A stretch of 64,000 nt of DNA, from assembly GCF_900090105.1 (NCBI RefSeq), contig NZ_FMDM01000008.1:186001-250000 (forward strand), read 5' to 3'. Shown here piece after piece: positions 17,971-26,098 of this stretch (positions are counted from its first letter, which is position 1; every line of letters starts with the position of its first letter). The notes under the pieces are model-generated. The model searched no databases and was not told the DNA's origin. It saw only the letters and a list, made by a program, of their open reading frames with translations. Source of the DNA: Micromonospora humi. Its GTDB lineage: Bacteria > Actinomycetota > Actinomycetes > Mycobacteriales > Micromonosporaceae. A program made the position numbers and the translations under genes.

Positions 17971-17989
17971 GCCCAGAGCAGAACAGGAC

Positions 17990-18021
17990 TTGACCTTCAC
18001 GTCAACGGTAAGGTTTACCGT
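17990..18021. promoter_or_regulatory. Divergent MerR/reductase control region with palindromes
   Basis: The 58 bases between the two start codons contain TTGAC-6 bases-GTCAA (17990-18005) followed directly by the perfect inverted repeat ACGGTAA-GGT-TTACCGT (18005-18021). These are the only strong dyads in the spacer. The position fits a MerR operator serving both directions; no transcription start can be seen. Confidence 0.5.
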
Positions 18022-18028
18022 CGCCGTT

Positions 18029-18922
18029 GTGACAGACAACGACGCCATCGCCGTCCTGGGGCTCGGTCCGATGGGCCGGGCGCTCGCCGCCGCCGCACTC
18101 GCCGCGGACCACCCGACGGTGGTCTGGAACCGCACGCCGGGCAAGGCCGACACCCTGGTGGCCGAGGGCGCGGTGCTCGCGCCCACCGCCGCCGACGCGG
18201 TACGCCGGGCGCGGACCACCATCGCCTGCATGATCGACTACGATGCGGTCCGGGCGAACGTGGCGGACCTCGCCTTTCCGCGCGGGAGCACGTTCGTCAA
18301 CCTCAGCAGCGGTCATTCCGGAGAAGCGCGCGCCATGGCGGACTGGGCCGCGCGGCGCGGCGTCGACTATCTCGACGGCGCCATCCTGACGCCGGCGCCC
18401 ACGATCGGCACACCCGCCGCGACGATCCTCTACAGCGGCCGACACCCGCTCTACCAGCGCAACCTGGTCCTGCTGGACGCCTTCGGCGGCACCGGCATCC
18501 ACCTCGGCGACGACATCGGCGTCGCGGCGGCGTACGAGATGGCGCTGCTCGACCTGTTCGCCATGTCGGTCGGTGGACTCGCGCACGCCTTCGCGCTGGC
18601 CACCGCCGAGGGCATCGAGCCGGCCGCGTTCGCCCGCTTCGCCAAGGGGATCGGTGGCCTGCTTCCCGGCCTCGCCGACCGGTTCGCCGAACAACTCGCC
18701 GCCGGCCGGTTCCCCGCCGACGTCTCCAGCGTCGCGTCGGCGGCGTCCGCGCTGTCCCACGTCGGCGCCGCCGCAGCCGCTCACGGCATCGACACCACGC
18801 CGCTGGAGGCGGTTCGGCGCATCGTCGGTCGCGCCGTCGCGGCGGGTCACGGCGGGGACAGCTACGCCCGGCTGGCTCGGTTCCTCACCGAAGCCGACGA
18901 CGCAGCCACCCCGGCGGGCTGA
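18029..18922 (+). CDS. NAD(P)-dependent reductase, imine reductase/3-hydroxyisobutyrate dehydrogenase-like
   Basis: 297 residues from GTG 18029. The N-terminal Rossmann fold has AIAVLGLGPMGRALA, then VVWNRTPGKAD, where an Arg after Asn suggests NADP(H) preference. The all-alpha C-terminal domain follows after YLDGAILTPAPTIGTPAATI. The GxGPMG loop and helix-rich second half fit the 3-HIBDH/imine reductase group. The catalytic residue of IREDs is variable and is not assignable by eye. It is divergent from, and probably controlled by, the MerR gene. Confidence 0.8.
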   Translation: MTDNDAIAVLGLGPMGRALAAAALAADHPTVVWNRTPGKADTLVAEGAVLAPTAADAVRRARTTIACMIDYDAVRANVADLAFPRGSTFVNLSSGHSGEARAMADWAARRGVDYLDGAILTPAPTIGTPAATILYSGRHPLYQRNLVLLDAFGGTGIHLGDDIGVAAAYEMALLDLFAMSVGGLAHAFALATAEGIEPAAFARFAKGIGGLLPGLADRFAEQLAAGRFPADVSSVASAASALSHVGAAAAAHGIDTTPLEAVRRIVGRAVAAGHGGDSYARLARFLTEADDAATPAG

Positions 18923-18954
18923 CCAGTGGCGGGCCGGTCGCCACGCTCACCGGG

Positions 18955-19482
18955 TCACGTCGTGGCGGAAGCGTCCGAGCCACCGGCTGCGTACCCTGCG
19001 GAGAGCCATCGCCGCACGGCCGCGAGGTCGGCCCCGCTCAGGCCCAGGAACGGGTCGACCCGGCGCAGCAGCGCCGGTCGCGGGTGGTGGGCGGCGACCC
19101 ACCGCCGGTCCGCGTCGGTGATCTCGTCGTCGAGCCAGACGAACGGACGCCCCGCCGCTCGCCGTGCCAGCGTCGCGGTCTTCCAGTGCAGGCCACCCCG
19201 CGGCTCGTGGTCGTCGGGCCAGTCGACGAGGGGCAGGGCGGGCAGGCCGAGTCGGGGCGCGACCACCTCGTTCGCGTCGGCCATCCAGGTGCTCGCCCAG
19301 ACCAATTCGCCCGGTAGGGCGAGGAGACGGCGGCCGTCGTCGGGGTCGAGACGGTCCAGCAGGGGATTGCCTGAGAGATCGTCACTGGACGAACGGGCGG
19401 TGCTGACGGGACGCTTCCGGAACGGGATGAGAACGCCGTCGATGTCCAAGAAGATCATCGGCCGCGTGTCGCCGGCGAGCAC
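18955..19482 (-). CDS. HAD-superfamily hydrolase-like protein
   Basis: 175 residues with a GTG at 19482; ATG 19458 (MIFLDIDGVL) would start right at the motif and is a good alternative. The catalytic HAD motif I is FLDIDGVLIPF, with the nucleophile Asp and the +2 Asp. VWASTW would be motif II and FVWLDDEITDADRRW motif IV. This is the small HAD group without a cap that occurs singly in actinomycetes. Substrate unknown. Confidence 0.8.
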   Translation of the reverse strand: MLAGDTRPMIFLDIDGVLIPFRKRPVSTARSSSDDLSGNPLLDRLDPDDGRRLLALPGELVWASTWMADANEVVAPRLGLPALPLVDWPDDHEPRGGLHWKTATLARRAAGRPFVWLDDEITDADRRWVAAHHPRPALLRRVDPFLGLSGADLAAVRRWLSAGYAAGGSDASATT

Positions 19483-19529
19483 TGCCGAACCCTACGCCGG
19501 TACGACGCCGGCCGGACGCCCCAGCGACC

Positions 19530-20093
19530 TCACTGCACGGGGCGGTAGACGGCGGCGAGCCGGGGAAGGCGGGCACGCATCTGCTCGTCGTCGTCGAAGT
19601 CGAAGTCCTCACCGGCCGGATCGGCGGGCGCCGCGGGTTCGTCGTCGCCCTCGGTCTGCTCCAACGCCGCCCAGAACGCCTCGCGGTCACCTGTCGAAGT
19701 GGCGTGGGCGTCACCGGCTGCCGCCACCATCGCCTCGCAGTCGACCATGTCGTCGTCCGGGTCGACGCCGACGGCCGCCAAGGAATCCGGGTCGGCCACC
19801 GCCTGCTCCCACACGACCCGTCCCTGCGCGACCAGCCAACCGCGGAAGTAGTCGAAGCCGTCGTCCGAGCAACCGCTCCGCATGAGATAGGCGGCTGCCC
19901 ACAGGTCCCAGCGATAGGACTCCTCGTTCAGCGCTTCGTAGAAGTGCTGGAATTCGACCGCCGTCGAGGGTCCCAGGGCGGTCAGCCGCGCGACCACATG
20001 ACGTGCGACGGCCGCGGCCGACGCGGCGTCACGGGTGTCGCCCACCTCGGCCCGCGACCGCTCCACGATCTCCCAGAAATCTTCACGATTCAT
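19530..20093 (-). CDS. DUF4240-domain protein
   Basis: 187 residues from ATG 20093 (MNREDFWEIVERSRAEVGD). The opening FWEIVERSR and the block YRWDLWAAAYLMRSGCSDD, FDYFRGWLVAQGRVVWEQA are those of DUF4240, small proteins of unknown role in Gram-positives. The C-terminal ~45 residues are very acidic (EGDDEPAAPADPAGEDFDFD). No enzymatic motif is seen. Confidence 0.8.
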   Translation of the reverse strand: MNREDFWEIVERSRAEVGDTRDAASAAAVARHVVARLTALGPSTAVEFQHFYEALNEESYRWDLWAAAYLMRSGCSDDGFDYFRGWLVAQGRVVWEQAVADPDSLAAVGVDPDDDMVDCEAMVAAAGDAHATSTGDREAFWAALEQTEGDDEPAAPADPAGEDFDFDDDEQMRARLPRLAAVYRPVQ

Positions 20094-20177
20094 GATCGGG
20101 ATCGTATGCGCGGCGTCCGCCCTCGTCGATAAGCTGCGACCTGTCCTGTCTCGACAGCGCGATGGGAGGTGTCGATC

Positions 20178-20609
20178 ATGGCCATGGTCCGCGTCGAAGC
20201 CATCGTCGACCTGCCCGCTCAGCGGGTGTGGGCGGCCGTCGCCGACGTCGGCGCGGTACACCTGAGGCTGTTGCCCGGGCGGGTCGCCGACGCCCGGGTC
20301 GAGGGCGACGTACGGATCCTGACCATGCCGGACGGCCACCAGGTCCGCGAACTCGTCCTGGGCGTCGACGACGGCCTGCGCCGGATGGCGTACACCGTCG
20401 TCGAGGGACAGCGTCTACCGTTGACCTACCACCACGCGGCGTTCCAGGTGTTCGACGAGGGCGACCGCAGCCGGCTCGTCTGGCTGACCGACGTGTTGCC
20501 GCACGCGATGGCGGACGTGGTGCGGGCCCGGTTGGAGCGGGGAATCGTGGAGATGAAGGCGACCCTGGAGAGCGACGACGTCACCGCTCCGGTTCGGGGC
20601 CGGCCGTGA
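20178..20609 (+). CDS. SRPBCC (START/polyketide cyclase-like) protein
   Basis: 143 residues from ATG 20178, eight bases after GGGAGG. The layout follows the SRPBCC fold: VRVEAIVDLPAQRVWAAVAD (first strand and helix), then a sheet-rich middle, and a long last helix ADVVRARLERGIVEMKATLE. The pocket of these proteins binds lipids, polyketides or other hydrophobic ligands; no specific role is evident. Its last 29 bases overlap the end of the opposite-strand gene. Confidence 0.8.
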   Translation: MAMVRVEAIVDLPAQRVWAAVADVGAVHLRLLPGRVADARVEGDVRILTMPDGHQVRELVLGVDDGLRRMAYTVVEGQRLPLTYHHAAFQVFDEGDRSRLVWLTDVLPHAMADVVRARLERGIVEMKATLESDDVTAPVRGRP

Positions 20610-20928
20610 GCAGGTATTCCCCGAACCGCTTCGCCACGTGCGTCAACCAGCCCGGCTCCAGGTAGAGGTTCGAGCCGTACTGTTGCTCGAGGCCGCGCCG
20701 CAGGTCCAGAACGTGCAGCTCGGGGCTCCGCTTGTTGGGCCGGCTACGTCGCTCGAACGTCAGCCACCGCCGCAACGCCACGTCGACCAGCCCGGCCGCG
20801 CCCTCCGGATCCCAGGTGCCGGCTCTCGCCACGTCTAGTAGCCCGGCACGCAGGACCGCGATCTGCTCCTCCGACACACCTCGCCTCACCACGCTGAGGA
20901 GGATGCCGGGGGAGGCGCGCCCGAGCAT
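20581..20928 (-). CDS. Small hypothetical protein
   Basis: 115 residues from ATG 20928. I do not recognise the family. The first half is hydrophobic-helical (SEEQIAVLRAGLLDVARAGT), the second has RRWLTFERRSRPNKRSPELH and ends YLEPGWLTHVAKRFGEYLLT. The uninterrupted frame and a sensible start support a real gene. It lies back-to-back with the pseudogene at 20986 and tail-to-tail with the SRPBCC gene. Confidence 0.5.
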   Translation of the reverse strand: MLGRASPGILLSVVRRGVSEEQIAVLRAGLLDVARAGTWDPEGAAGLVDVALRRWLTFERRSRPNKRSPELHVLDLRRGLEQQYGSNLYLEPGWLTHVAKRFGEYLLTAGPEPER

Positions 20929-20985
20929 CCCGATTTCGCCACGGTGCTCACGGCACGCGCGGCGGCTGTGCCTACGCTGGTGGGC

Positions 20986-21421
20986 ATGGAGCGCATCGAG
21001 TTCCGCACTGTTGAGCAGGACTGTGGACTCGGTGGGCTGCACCCGTCGCTGGTGCCGTACCTCAACGGCGTGTCCCTGCCTGATCTGGTTGGCAGGATCG
21101 AGCTGCCGTTCGCGCGCCGTGCGGGAACGCCTGCCCTCGCGGGCAGCTATGCGGGCTTGCTGTCGAGCGAGGTGTGGTGGCCGAGCCGGCACCACCTCGG
21201 CGACCCTGTCCTCAGTTGGTTCGGCGACGGCGGCACCGTCCTGCTCGGATGCGCCTGCGGCGACTGGGGCTGCTGGCCGCTGACCGCAACTGTCACGGTG
21301 GGGCAGGATACCGTCACGTAGTCCGGCTATCGCACGTCATCGCGACTGGGACTACCGTGAGCTGCGAGAGATCACGTTCGGTCGCGATCAGTACGAACAG
21401 GCGTTGCGCGCGACAGCCCTC
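20986..21421 (+). pseudogene. Small conserved protein gene broken by a nonsense codon and a frameshift
   Basis: The intact part starts at ATG 20986 (MERIEFRTVEQDCGLGG) and runs to TAG 21319-21321. The last in-frame residues TVTVGQDTVT are followed by the stop where Trp (TGG) would be expected. Past it, the frame reads SGYRTS, then one extra base (about 21340) is needed before RDWDYRELREITFGRDQYEQ, which completes a plausible domain. The product would be ~145 residues; LGCACGDWGCWPLTATVTV suggests a Cys-rich centre. This is a decayed copy; intact relatives should exist elsewhere. Confidence 0.6.
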
Positions 21422-21685
21422 ACTCATGATCCCGGCGAATCACGGATTCGGCCCTCCGGCGGCCCGGGTGATCAGGCCCTTCTCGTAGTCGACCACCACC
21501 GCCTGCGCCCGGCCGCGTGGCCCGAGCGATCAGCCCGCGTCCGCCAAGCGGCTCCGGCGGAGCGCTGACGTCATCCGGTCGGTCATCCGCGTTCGCCCAT
21601 CGGCGAGCGCGTGGAACCGGTCCGCCACGCGTGCCGATCGCCCGTACGTCCGGGTTTTCCGCCAGGTCGGACCGTGCCCGCAGGC
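21322..21685. other. Degenerate intergenic stretch holding gene remnants
   Basis: Beyond the pseudogene's shifted tail (to about 21421) and the LuxR scrap at 21440-21526, I see no intact gene. Short open frames on both strands lack plausible starts and family signals. An open leftward stretch ending at 21530 (MTDRMTSALRRSRLADAG) is unassigned. Confidence 0.4.
21440..21526 (-). pseudogene. 3' scrap of a NarL/LuxR response regulator gene
   Basis: Read leftward, 29 codons ending at the TGA complement 21440-21442 translate to LGPRGRAQAVVVDYEKGLIT and a short tail. They align with the C-terminus of the regulator at 12493-13161 (LGLRDRVQAVVVAYETGLVS). The nucleotides match as well: 49 of 57 bases between 21471-21527 and the end of that gene by eye. 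No receiver domain or start precedes it, so it is a leftover of a duplicated or deleted regulator. Confidence 0.6.
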
Positions 21686-22291
21686 TCACGGCGCGTGTGG
21701 CGGCGTGGCCTTCTGCGGGTGGATGGTCTCGTGGCGGGCCAGCATGGCGACGAACTCGCCGATCTTCCGGGCCCGGGTCTCCGCCCGCTTGACGGCGTTC
21801 AGCCGGTAGGTGAGCGCGAACCGGTTGGCCTTGGTGAGCACGTCGAACATGGCCTGGGCGGCGGGCTCGGCGGCGATGGCGGCGAGCAGGTCGGCCGGGA
21901 CCTCGGCCTCCGACGGAGGGGCGTAGGCGGCCGCCCAACGACCGTCCGCCTTCGCGGCCTCCACGGCGGCGCGGCCCGCCGGCTGCATCCGCCCCTGCTC
22001 CTCCAGCCGGGCCACGTTGGCGACGTTGCGCTGCGACCAGGAACTGCGGGCACGGCGCGGGGTGAACCGGATCCAGGAGGACTCGTCATCCCGCCGGCGG
22101 GCCTGCCCGTCGATCCAGCCGAAGCACAGCGCCTCGTCGACCGCCTGTTGCCAGGTCAGCGTCGTCACGGTGCCGCCCTTCCTGGTCAGGGCCAGCCACA
22201 CGCCGGGTGAGGTGGCATGGTGGGTCGACAACCAGGCACGCAGCTCGTCGGCGTCCCTGACGACCAACTCGTCCAGCTCGGCGCTCGGCAT
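21686..22291 (-). CDS. YdeI/OmpD-associated-family protein
   Basis: 201 residues. ELRAWLSTHHATSPGVWLAL, the conserved WQQAVDEALCFGWIDGQ and the SWSQRNVANVARLEEQGRM block are the hallmark of the YdeI/OmpD-associated family. The C-terminus (YRLNAVKRAETRARKIGEF) is the second conserved part. The molecular role of the family is unclear; expression in stress and resistance to cationic peptides has been proposed for relatives. Single-gene unit divergent from a phosphotransferase. Confidence 0.8.
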   Translation of the reverse strand: MPSAELDELVVRDADELRAWLSTHHATSPGVWLALTRKGGTVTTLTWQQAVDEALCFGWIDGQARRRDDESSWIRFTPRRARSSWSQRNVANVARLEEQGRMQPAGRAAVEAAKADGRWAAAYAPPSEAEVPADLLAAIAAEPAAQAMFDVLTKANRFALTYRLNAVKRAETRARKIGEFVAMLARHETIHPQKATPPHAP

Positions 22292-22313
22292 GACGGAAGG
22301 CTAACCGGTCGGT

Positions 22314-23222
22314 ATGACACCCGAGATCACCGCGGAGCTGGTCGGGAATCTGCTCCGCGACCAGCATCCCGACCTCGCCGGCCGCCCGATCCGGCTGGCC
22401 GCACGCGGATGGGACAACCAGATGTGGCGGCTCGGCGACGACCTGGCCGTCCGGCTTCCCTGGGCGACGGGGCCCGCGGGCGCGCTGCTGCTGCGCAAGG
22501 AGCACCGTTGGGTGCCCCGGCTCGCCCCACGCCTGCCGCTGCCGGTACCCGTGCCGCAACGGCTCGGCGAGCCTTCCGCGCGGTTCCCGCACCCGTGGCT
22601 CGTCACGACCTGGATCCCGGGTACGCCCGCCGAGCGCGCACCGGTCACCCGGGGCACCGACGCGGCCACCTCGCTGGCCGCCTTCCTGTCCGCGCTGCAC
22701 CGGCCCGCCCCCGCCGACGCGCCGACCAGCCCGAGCCGCGGCGGGCCACTGGCCGAACAGGAGGAGGGCTTCACCGGGGCGCTCATCGACGCCACCGCGC
22801 GAGGGCTGGTGGACGACCCGGGTGCCGTCCGTGCCGTCTGGCGCGACGCGGTCACCGCGCCGCCGTGGAGCGGCCCGGCGCTGTGGCTGCACGCCGACCT
22901 GCACCCGGCCAACGTGCTGGTCGCCGACGGCACGATCCGCGGTGTGATCGACTTCGGCGATCTCTGCGTGGGTGACCCGGCGTACGACCTGGCAGCGGCG
23001 TGGCTGCTGCTGCCGGGCGGCGCCGTCGACGACTTCCACGCGGCCTACCGACCGGCGCCGGACGCCGCCACCGTACGCCGGGCCCGTGGCTGGGCGGCGG
23101 CGCGTGCCCTCGGTGGCATCCTCATCGGCGACAACGGCGTCCACGGGCGACCGGGCGGCAAGGCCACCTGGGGGCCGCCCGCTGACGCCGCGTTGCGACG
23201 CCTGATCGCCACGATCCGCTGA
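22314..23222 (+). CDS. Aminoglycoside phosphotransferase (APH)-family kinase
   Basis: 302 residues. It shows the protein-kinase-like APH fold: an N-lobe with GWDNQMWRLGDDLAVRLPW, the hinge PHPWLVTTWIPG, the catalytic loop WLHADLHPANVL (Asp base and Asn) and the Mg-binding GVIDFGDLCVGDPAYDLA. This is the chromosomal APH type found in many actinomycetes, and the substrate could be a drug, a sugar or another small alcohol. Resistance cannot be concluded. It begins 22 bases from the divergent YdeI-like gene. Confidence 0.85.
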   Translation: MTPEITAELVGNLLRDQHPDLAGRPIRLAARGWDNQMWRLGDDLAVRLPWATGPAGALLLRKEHRWVPRLAPRLPLPVPVPQRLGEPSARFPHPWLVTTWIPGTPAERAPVTRGTDAATSLAAFLSALHRPAPADAPTSPSRGGPLAEQEEGFTGALIDATARGLVDDPGAVRAVWRDAVTAPPWSGPALWLHADLHPANVLVADGTIRGVIDFGDLCVGDPAYDLAAAWLLLPGGAVDDFHAAYRPAPDAATVRRARGWAAARALGGILIGDNGVHGRPGGKATWGPPADAALRRLIATIR

Positions 23223-23254
23223 CGGGTGTCGTACCCGGATGCGACGCTGCGGTG

Positions 23255-23899
23255 ATGGCGACGTTCGTGCTGATCCACGGTGGAGGCGGCAGCGCCTGGG
23301 ACTGGCACCTGCTGGTTCCGGAGCTGGCCGCCCTCGGCCACGACGTGGTGGTGCCGGAGCTGCCGATCGGGGACAGGTCGGCCGGCTTCACCGAGTTCTG
23401 CCGGGCGGTCGTCGACGCGGTCGGCGACCGGCGTGATCTCGTGGTGGTCGGTCAGTCGTACGGCGCGTTCACCGCGCCGCTGATCGCCGGGATGCTGCCG
23501 GTCCGGCTGCTCGTCCTGCTCACCCCGATGGTCCCGCGGCCAGGGGAGCGGCCCGGCGACTGGTGGGTCAACACCGGCTACCGGGGTGTGGACGGGCTCA
23601 CCGAGGAACAGCAGTTCTACAACGGCGTGCCGGCCGAGGTGGTTGCCGAGGCCGCGGCCAACGTCCGGGAGCAGGTCAGCGCCGAGGGCGACGAGCGCTG
23701 GCCCCTCGACGCCTGGCCGGACGTGCCGACGCGGGTGCTCATCGCCGGCGCGGACCAGTTCTTTCCGGTGGACTTCCTGCGCCGGGTGACCGAGGAACGG
23801 CTCGGCGTCACGCCGGACGAGATCGACGGCGGCCACTCGGTGGCGCTCAGCCACCCGAAGCAGCTCGCCGACCGGCTGTCCGGCTACCTGCGGTCCTGA
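23255..23899 (+). CDS. Alpha/beta hydrolase
   Basis: 214 residues from ATG 23255. Standard fold: oxyanion-hole motif FVLIHGGGGSAWDWHLLVP, nucleophile elbow VVVGQSYGAFTAPLIAGML (Ser), then VLIAGADQFFPVDFLRR (Asp) and DGGHSVALSHPKQLA (His). The small size and missing cap put it with the esterase/MenH-like group. No operon partner; the substrate is not inferable. Confidence 0.85.
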   Translation: MATFVLIHGGGGSAWDWHLLVPELAALGHDVVVPELPIGDRSAGFTEFCRAVVDAVGDRRDLVVVGQSYGAFTAPLIAGMLPVRLLVLLTPMVPRPGERPGDWWVNTGYRGVDGLTEEQQFYNGVPAEVVAEAAANVREQVSAEGDERWPLDAWPDVPTRVLIAGADQFFPVDFLRRVTEERLGVTPDEIDGGHSVALSHPKQLADRLSGYLRS

Positions 23900-23927
23900 G
23901 GCCGAGGGTTCACCGGTCGTTCGTTCT

Positions 23928-24566
23928 TCACGCCGGGCGCCGATCGGGTGCCGGCCCGGTGCCGGCCGACCGGCGACCACCGTGCGAGGCGACCAACGCG
24001 TCAGCCACGGCGTCGGCGTCGGCGTCGGCGATGTCGGCGGGGTATTCGGGCAGCAGGTCGTCCCAGACGACCAGCCAGGACCCGAAGAGCTGCGCCTGAC
24101 CCGCGGGCCGGGCGAAGAACCACACGTGCAGATGGGCGGCGCCGTCACCGAAGCGATAGACGTGGGCTCTCGAGATGTGCGCGAGCGCCTGCACGTGGCG
24201 GACGATGCGCGTGGTCAGCAACCCCAGCTCCGCGGCGAGATCATCGGGAAGATCCGCCAGGTCGTGGTGGTCACGCGGATAGAGCATCAGCACGAGCGGC
24301 ACGCCCACGCCGGCCACCCGGGCCAACCGCCAGTTGTCGTTGAACCAGATCCCCTCGTCGCGCTCGCGGCACATTCCGCAGTCCGCCGGATCCTCGCCGT
24401 GCCGCGCCGCCTCGGGCAGCACCGGCGGGCGCAACGGCGCGACGCGCAGCCCGTCCTGCTCGAACGGGCTGATGTCCCATCCGGTCATCCGTGCCAGCGG
24501 CAGTCGACGCTCGCCGTCCGCGACGGTCAGCGCGTGCTCGTGAAACTGATCGGGGGAGAGGGCCAC
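23928..24566 (-). CDS. HIT-like protein (nucleotide hydrolase/transferase fold)
   Basis: 212 residues from GTG 24566; a longer ATG start at 24620 exists. It carries CGMCRERDEGIWFNDNWRLA, a Cys pair seen in zinc-bearing HIT proteins, then LVLMLYPRDHHDLADLPDDL and the HIT histidine motif FGDGAAHLHVWFFARP (HxHxW). The related proteins hydrolyse or transfer nucleotide phosphates such as Ap4A. The terminal acidic ADADADAVADALV is unusual but low in information. Confidence 0.7.
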   Translation of the reverse strand: MALSPDQFHEHALTVADGERRLPLARMTGWDISPFEQDGLRVAPLRPPVLPEAARHGEDPADCGMCRERDEGIWFNDNWRLARVAGVGVPLVLMLYPRDHHDLADLPDDLAAELGLLTTRIVRHVQALAHISRAHVYRFGDGAAHLHVWFFARPAGQAQLFGSWLVVWDDLLPEYPADIADADADAVADALVASHGGRRSAGTGPAPDRRPA

Positions 24567-24636
24567 CGCGCAAGGGTAGACCAGGCGGCATCCTACCGGG
24601 ACGGTGCGATCGCCGGGCATCGTTGATCATGGCAGG

Positions 24637-25611
24637 ATGACGAAACCCGCCGCGTACTCGTTGGCCGTTCCGCCGCTGTTCGCCGCGCTGGCCCCGGCCC
24701 GCAACATCCTCGTCGCGGGCGCGGGCGGCGGGTTCGACGTGTACGCGGGCCTGCCGCTGGCGCTCGCCCTGTGGCACGGCGGCGCGCGGGTGCACCTGGC
24801 CAGTCTCTCCTTCTCCGAGCTGGAACTGCTCGACCGCGACGCCTGGGTGGCCGAGCACGTCGCGGCGATCGAGCCGGGCACCACCAGCCCGGACTGGTAC
24901 TTCCCCGAGGGCACGCTGGCGCGCTGGCTGGCCGCGCACGATCTGCCCTCGACCGTGTACGCGCTTCCGCCGCTCGGGGTCCAGCCGCTGCGGGAGGCGT
25001 ACCGGCACCTGGTCGACCGGCTGGACATCGACGCGATCGTGCTGGTCGACGGCGGCACCGACGTGCTGCTCCGCGGCGACGAGAGCGACCTCGGCACCCC
25101 CGCGGAGGACATCGCCAGCCTGGCCGCCGTCGCCGCGCTGGACGTCCCGGTCAAGCTGGTGACCAGTCTCGGGTTCGGCATCGACGCCCACGACGGCGTC
25201 AACCACGTCGAGGTGCTGGAGAGCCTCGCCGCGCTCGACCGGGACGGCGGCTACCTCGGCGCGCTGTCCATTCCCGGCGCCGGCCGGGAGGCCACGCTCT
25301 ACCGCGACGCCGTCGCCGACGCCCAGGCCGCCACCCCCGACCGGCCGAGCCTCGTCCAGGGGCAGATCGCCGCCGCCACCGGCGGGGCGTTCGGAGACGT
25401 ACGGTTCAGCCGGCGCACCGGCCGGGGTGACCTGTTCGTCAACCCGCTCATGGCGATCTACTTCACCGTGGACCTGGACAAGCTGGCCGCCCGCTGCCTC
25501 TACCTGGACCGGATCGAGAACACGGTCGGCCGGCGGCAGGTCGTCAGCCGCATCGCGGCGTTCCGCGAGGAGTTGGGCCGGGCCCGCATCCCGCGCGCCT
25601 ACCCGCACTGA
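24637..25611 (+). CDS. DUF1152-family protein
   Basis: 324 residues from ATG 24637. It has the family's NILVAGAGGGFDVYAGLPLA glycine loop near the N-terminus, then VHLASLSFSELELLDRDAWV and a central DAIVLVDGGTDVLLRGDES. The C-terminal VNPLMAIYFTVDLDKLAARC closes the domain. The glycine loop suggests nucleotide or dinucleotide binding, but no function is established for DUF1152. Confidence 0.85.
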   Translation: MTKPAAYSLAVPPLFAALAPARNILVAGAGGGFDVYAGLPLALALWHGGARVHLASLSFSELELLDRDAWVAEHVAAIEPGTTSPDWYFPEGTLARWLAAHDLPSTVYALPPLGVQPLREAYRHLVDRLDIDAIVLVDGGTDVLLRGDESDLGTPAEDIASLAAVAALDVPVKLVTSLGFGIDAHDGVNHVEVLESLAALDRDGGYLGALSIPGAGREATLYRDAVADAQAATPDRPSLVQGQIAAATGGAFGDVRFSRRTGRGDLFVNPLMAIYFTVDLDKLAARCLYLDRIENTVGRRQVVSRIAAFREELGRARIPRAYPH

Positions 25612-25692
25612 ACGCACGGGCGCCTGGCCGGATCGGGTGCGCCAGGGGCACAATGACCGGGTCGCGTGTGGCCCGAGGGAACGAGGCAGGCC

Positions 25693-26082
25693 GTGGACCA
25701 GTTCGCCGTGGTGGTCGGCGCCGGCTCGCTCCGATCGAGCGCGGCCGACGCGGTCCGGTTCCCGCACCGCTGGACACCGGAGGGCGTGACGGTCACCGCC
25801 GACTTCACCGGTGCCCACCTCCTGCACGTCGCGGCCGCGGGCTGCGTGCTCAACGACGTCTACCGAGAGGCCGGCGAACTGGGCATCCGCATCGACGGCG
25901 TGCGGGTCACCGCCTCGGGCGGCTTCGACCCGCAGACGTGGGCGTCCACCGGCATCACCTACCAGGTCGAGCTTCGCTCACCCGCGTCCGCCGACGAGCG
26001 GGACCGGTTGCTGCAGCGGGTCGACGAGGTGGCCGAGATCCCGCGCGCCCTCCGCGCCGGGGCCCCGGTGCGCCGGCGCTGA
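25693..26082 (+). CDS. OsmC-like protein
   Basis: 129 residues from GTG 25693, preceded by GAGGCAGG. The OsmC/Ohr fold is recognisable by AHLLHVAAAGCVLNDVYREA, with the first reactive Cys, and GIRIDGVRVTASGGFDPQTW; the second Cys of Ohr (later in the chain) is not present. It could be a peroxide-related or ligand-binding OsmC relative that has lost the full redox pair. It precedes the methyltransferase by 16 bases. Confidence 0.65.
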   Translation: MDQFAVVVGAGSLRSSAADAVRFPHRWTPEGVTVTADFTGAHLLHVAAAGCVLNDVYREAGELGIRIDGVRVTASGGFDPQTWASTGITYQVELRSPASADERDRLLQRVDEVAEIPRALRAGAPVRRR

Positions 26083-26098
26083 CCCGTAAGGTCGCGGC

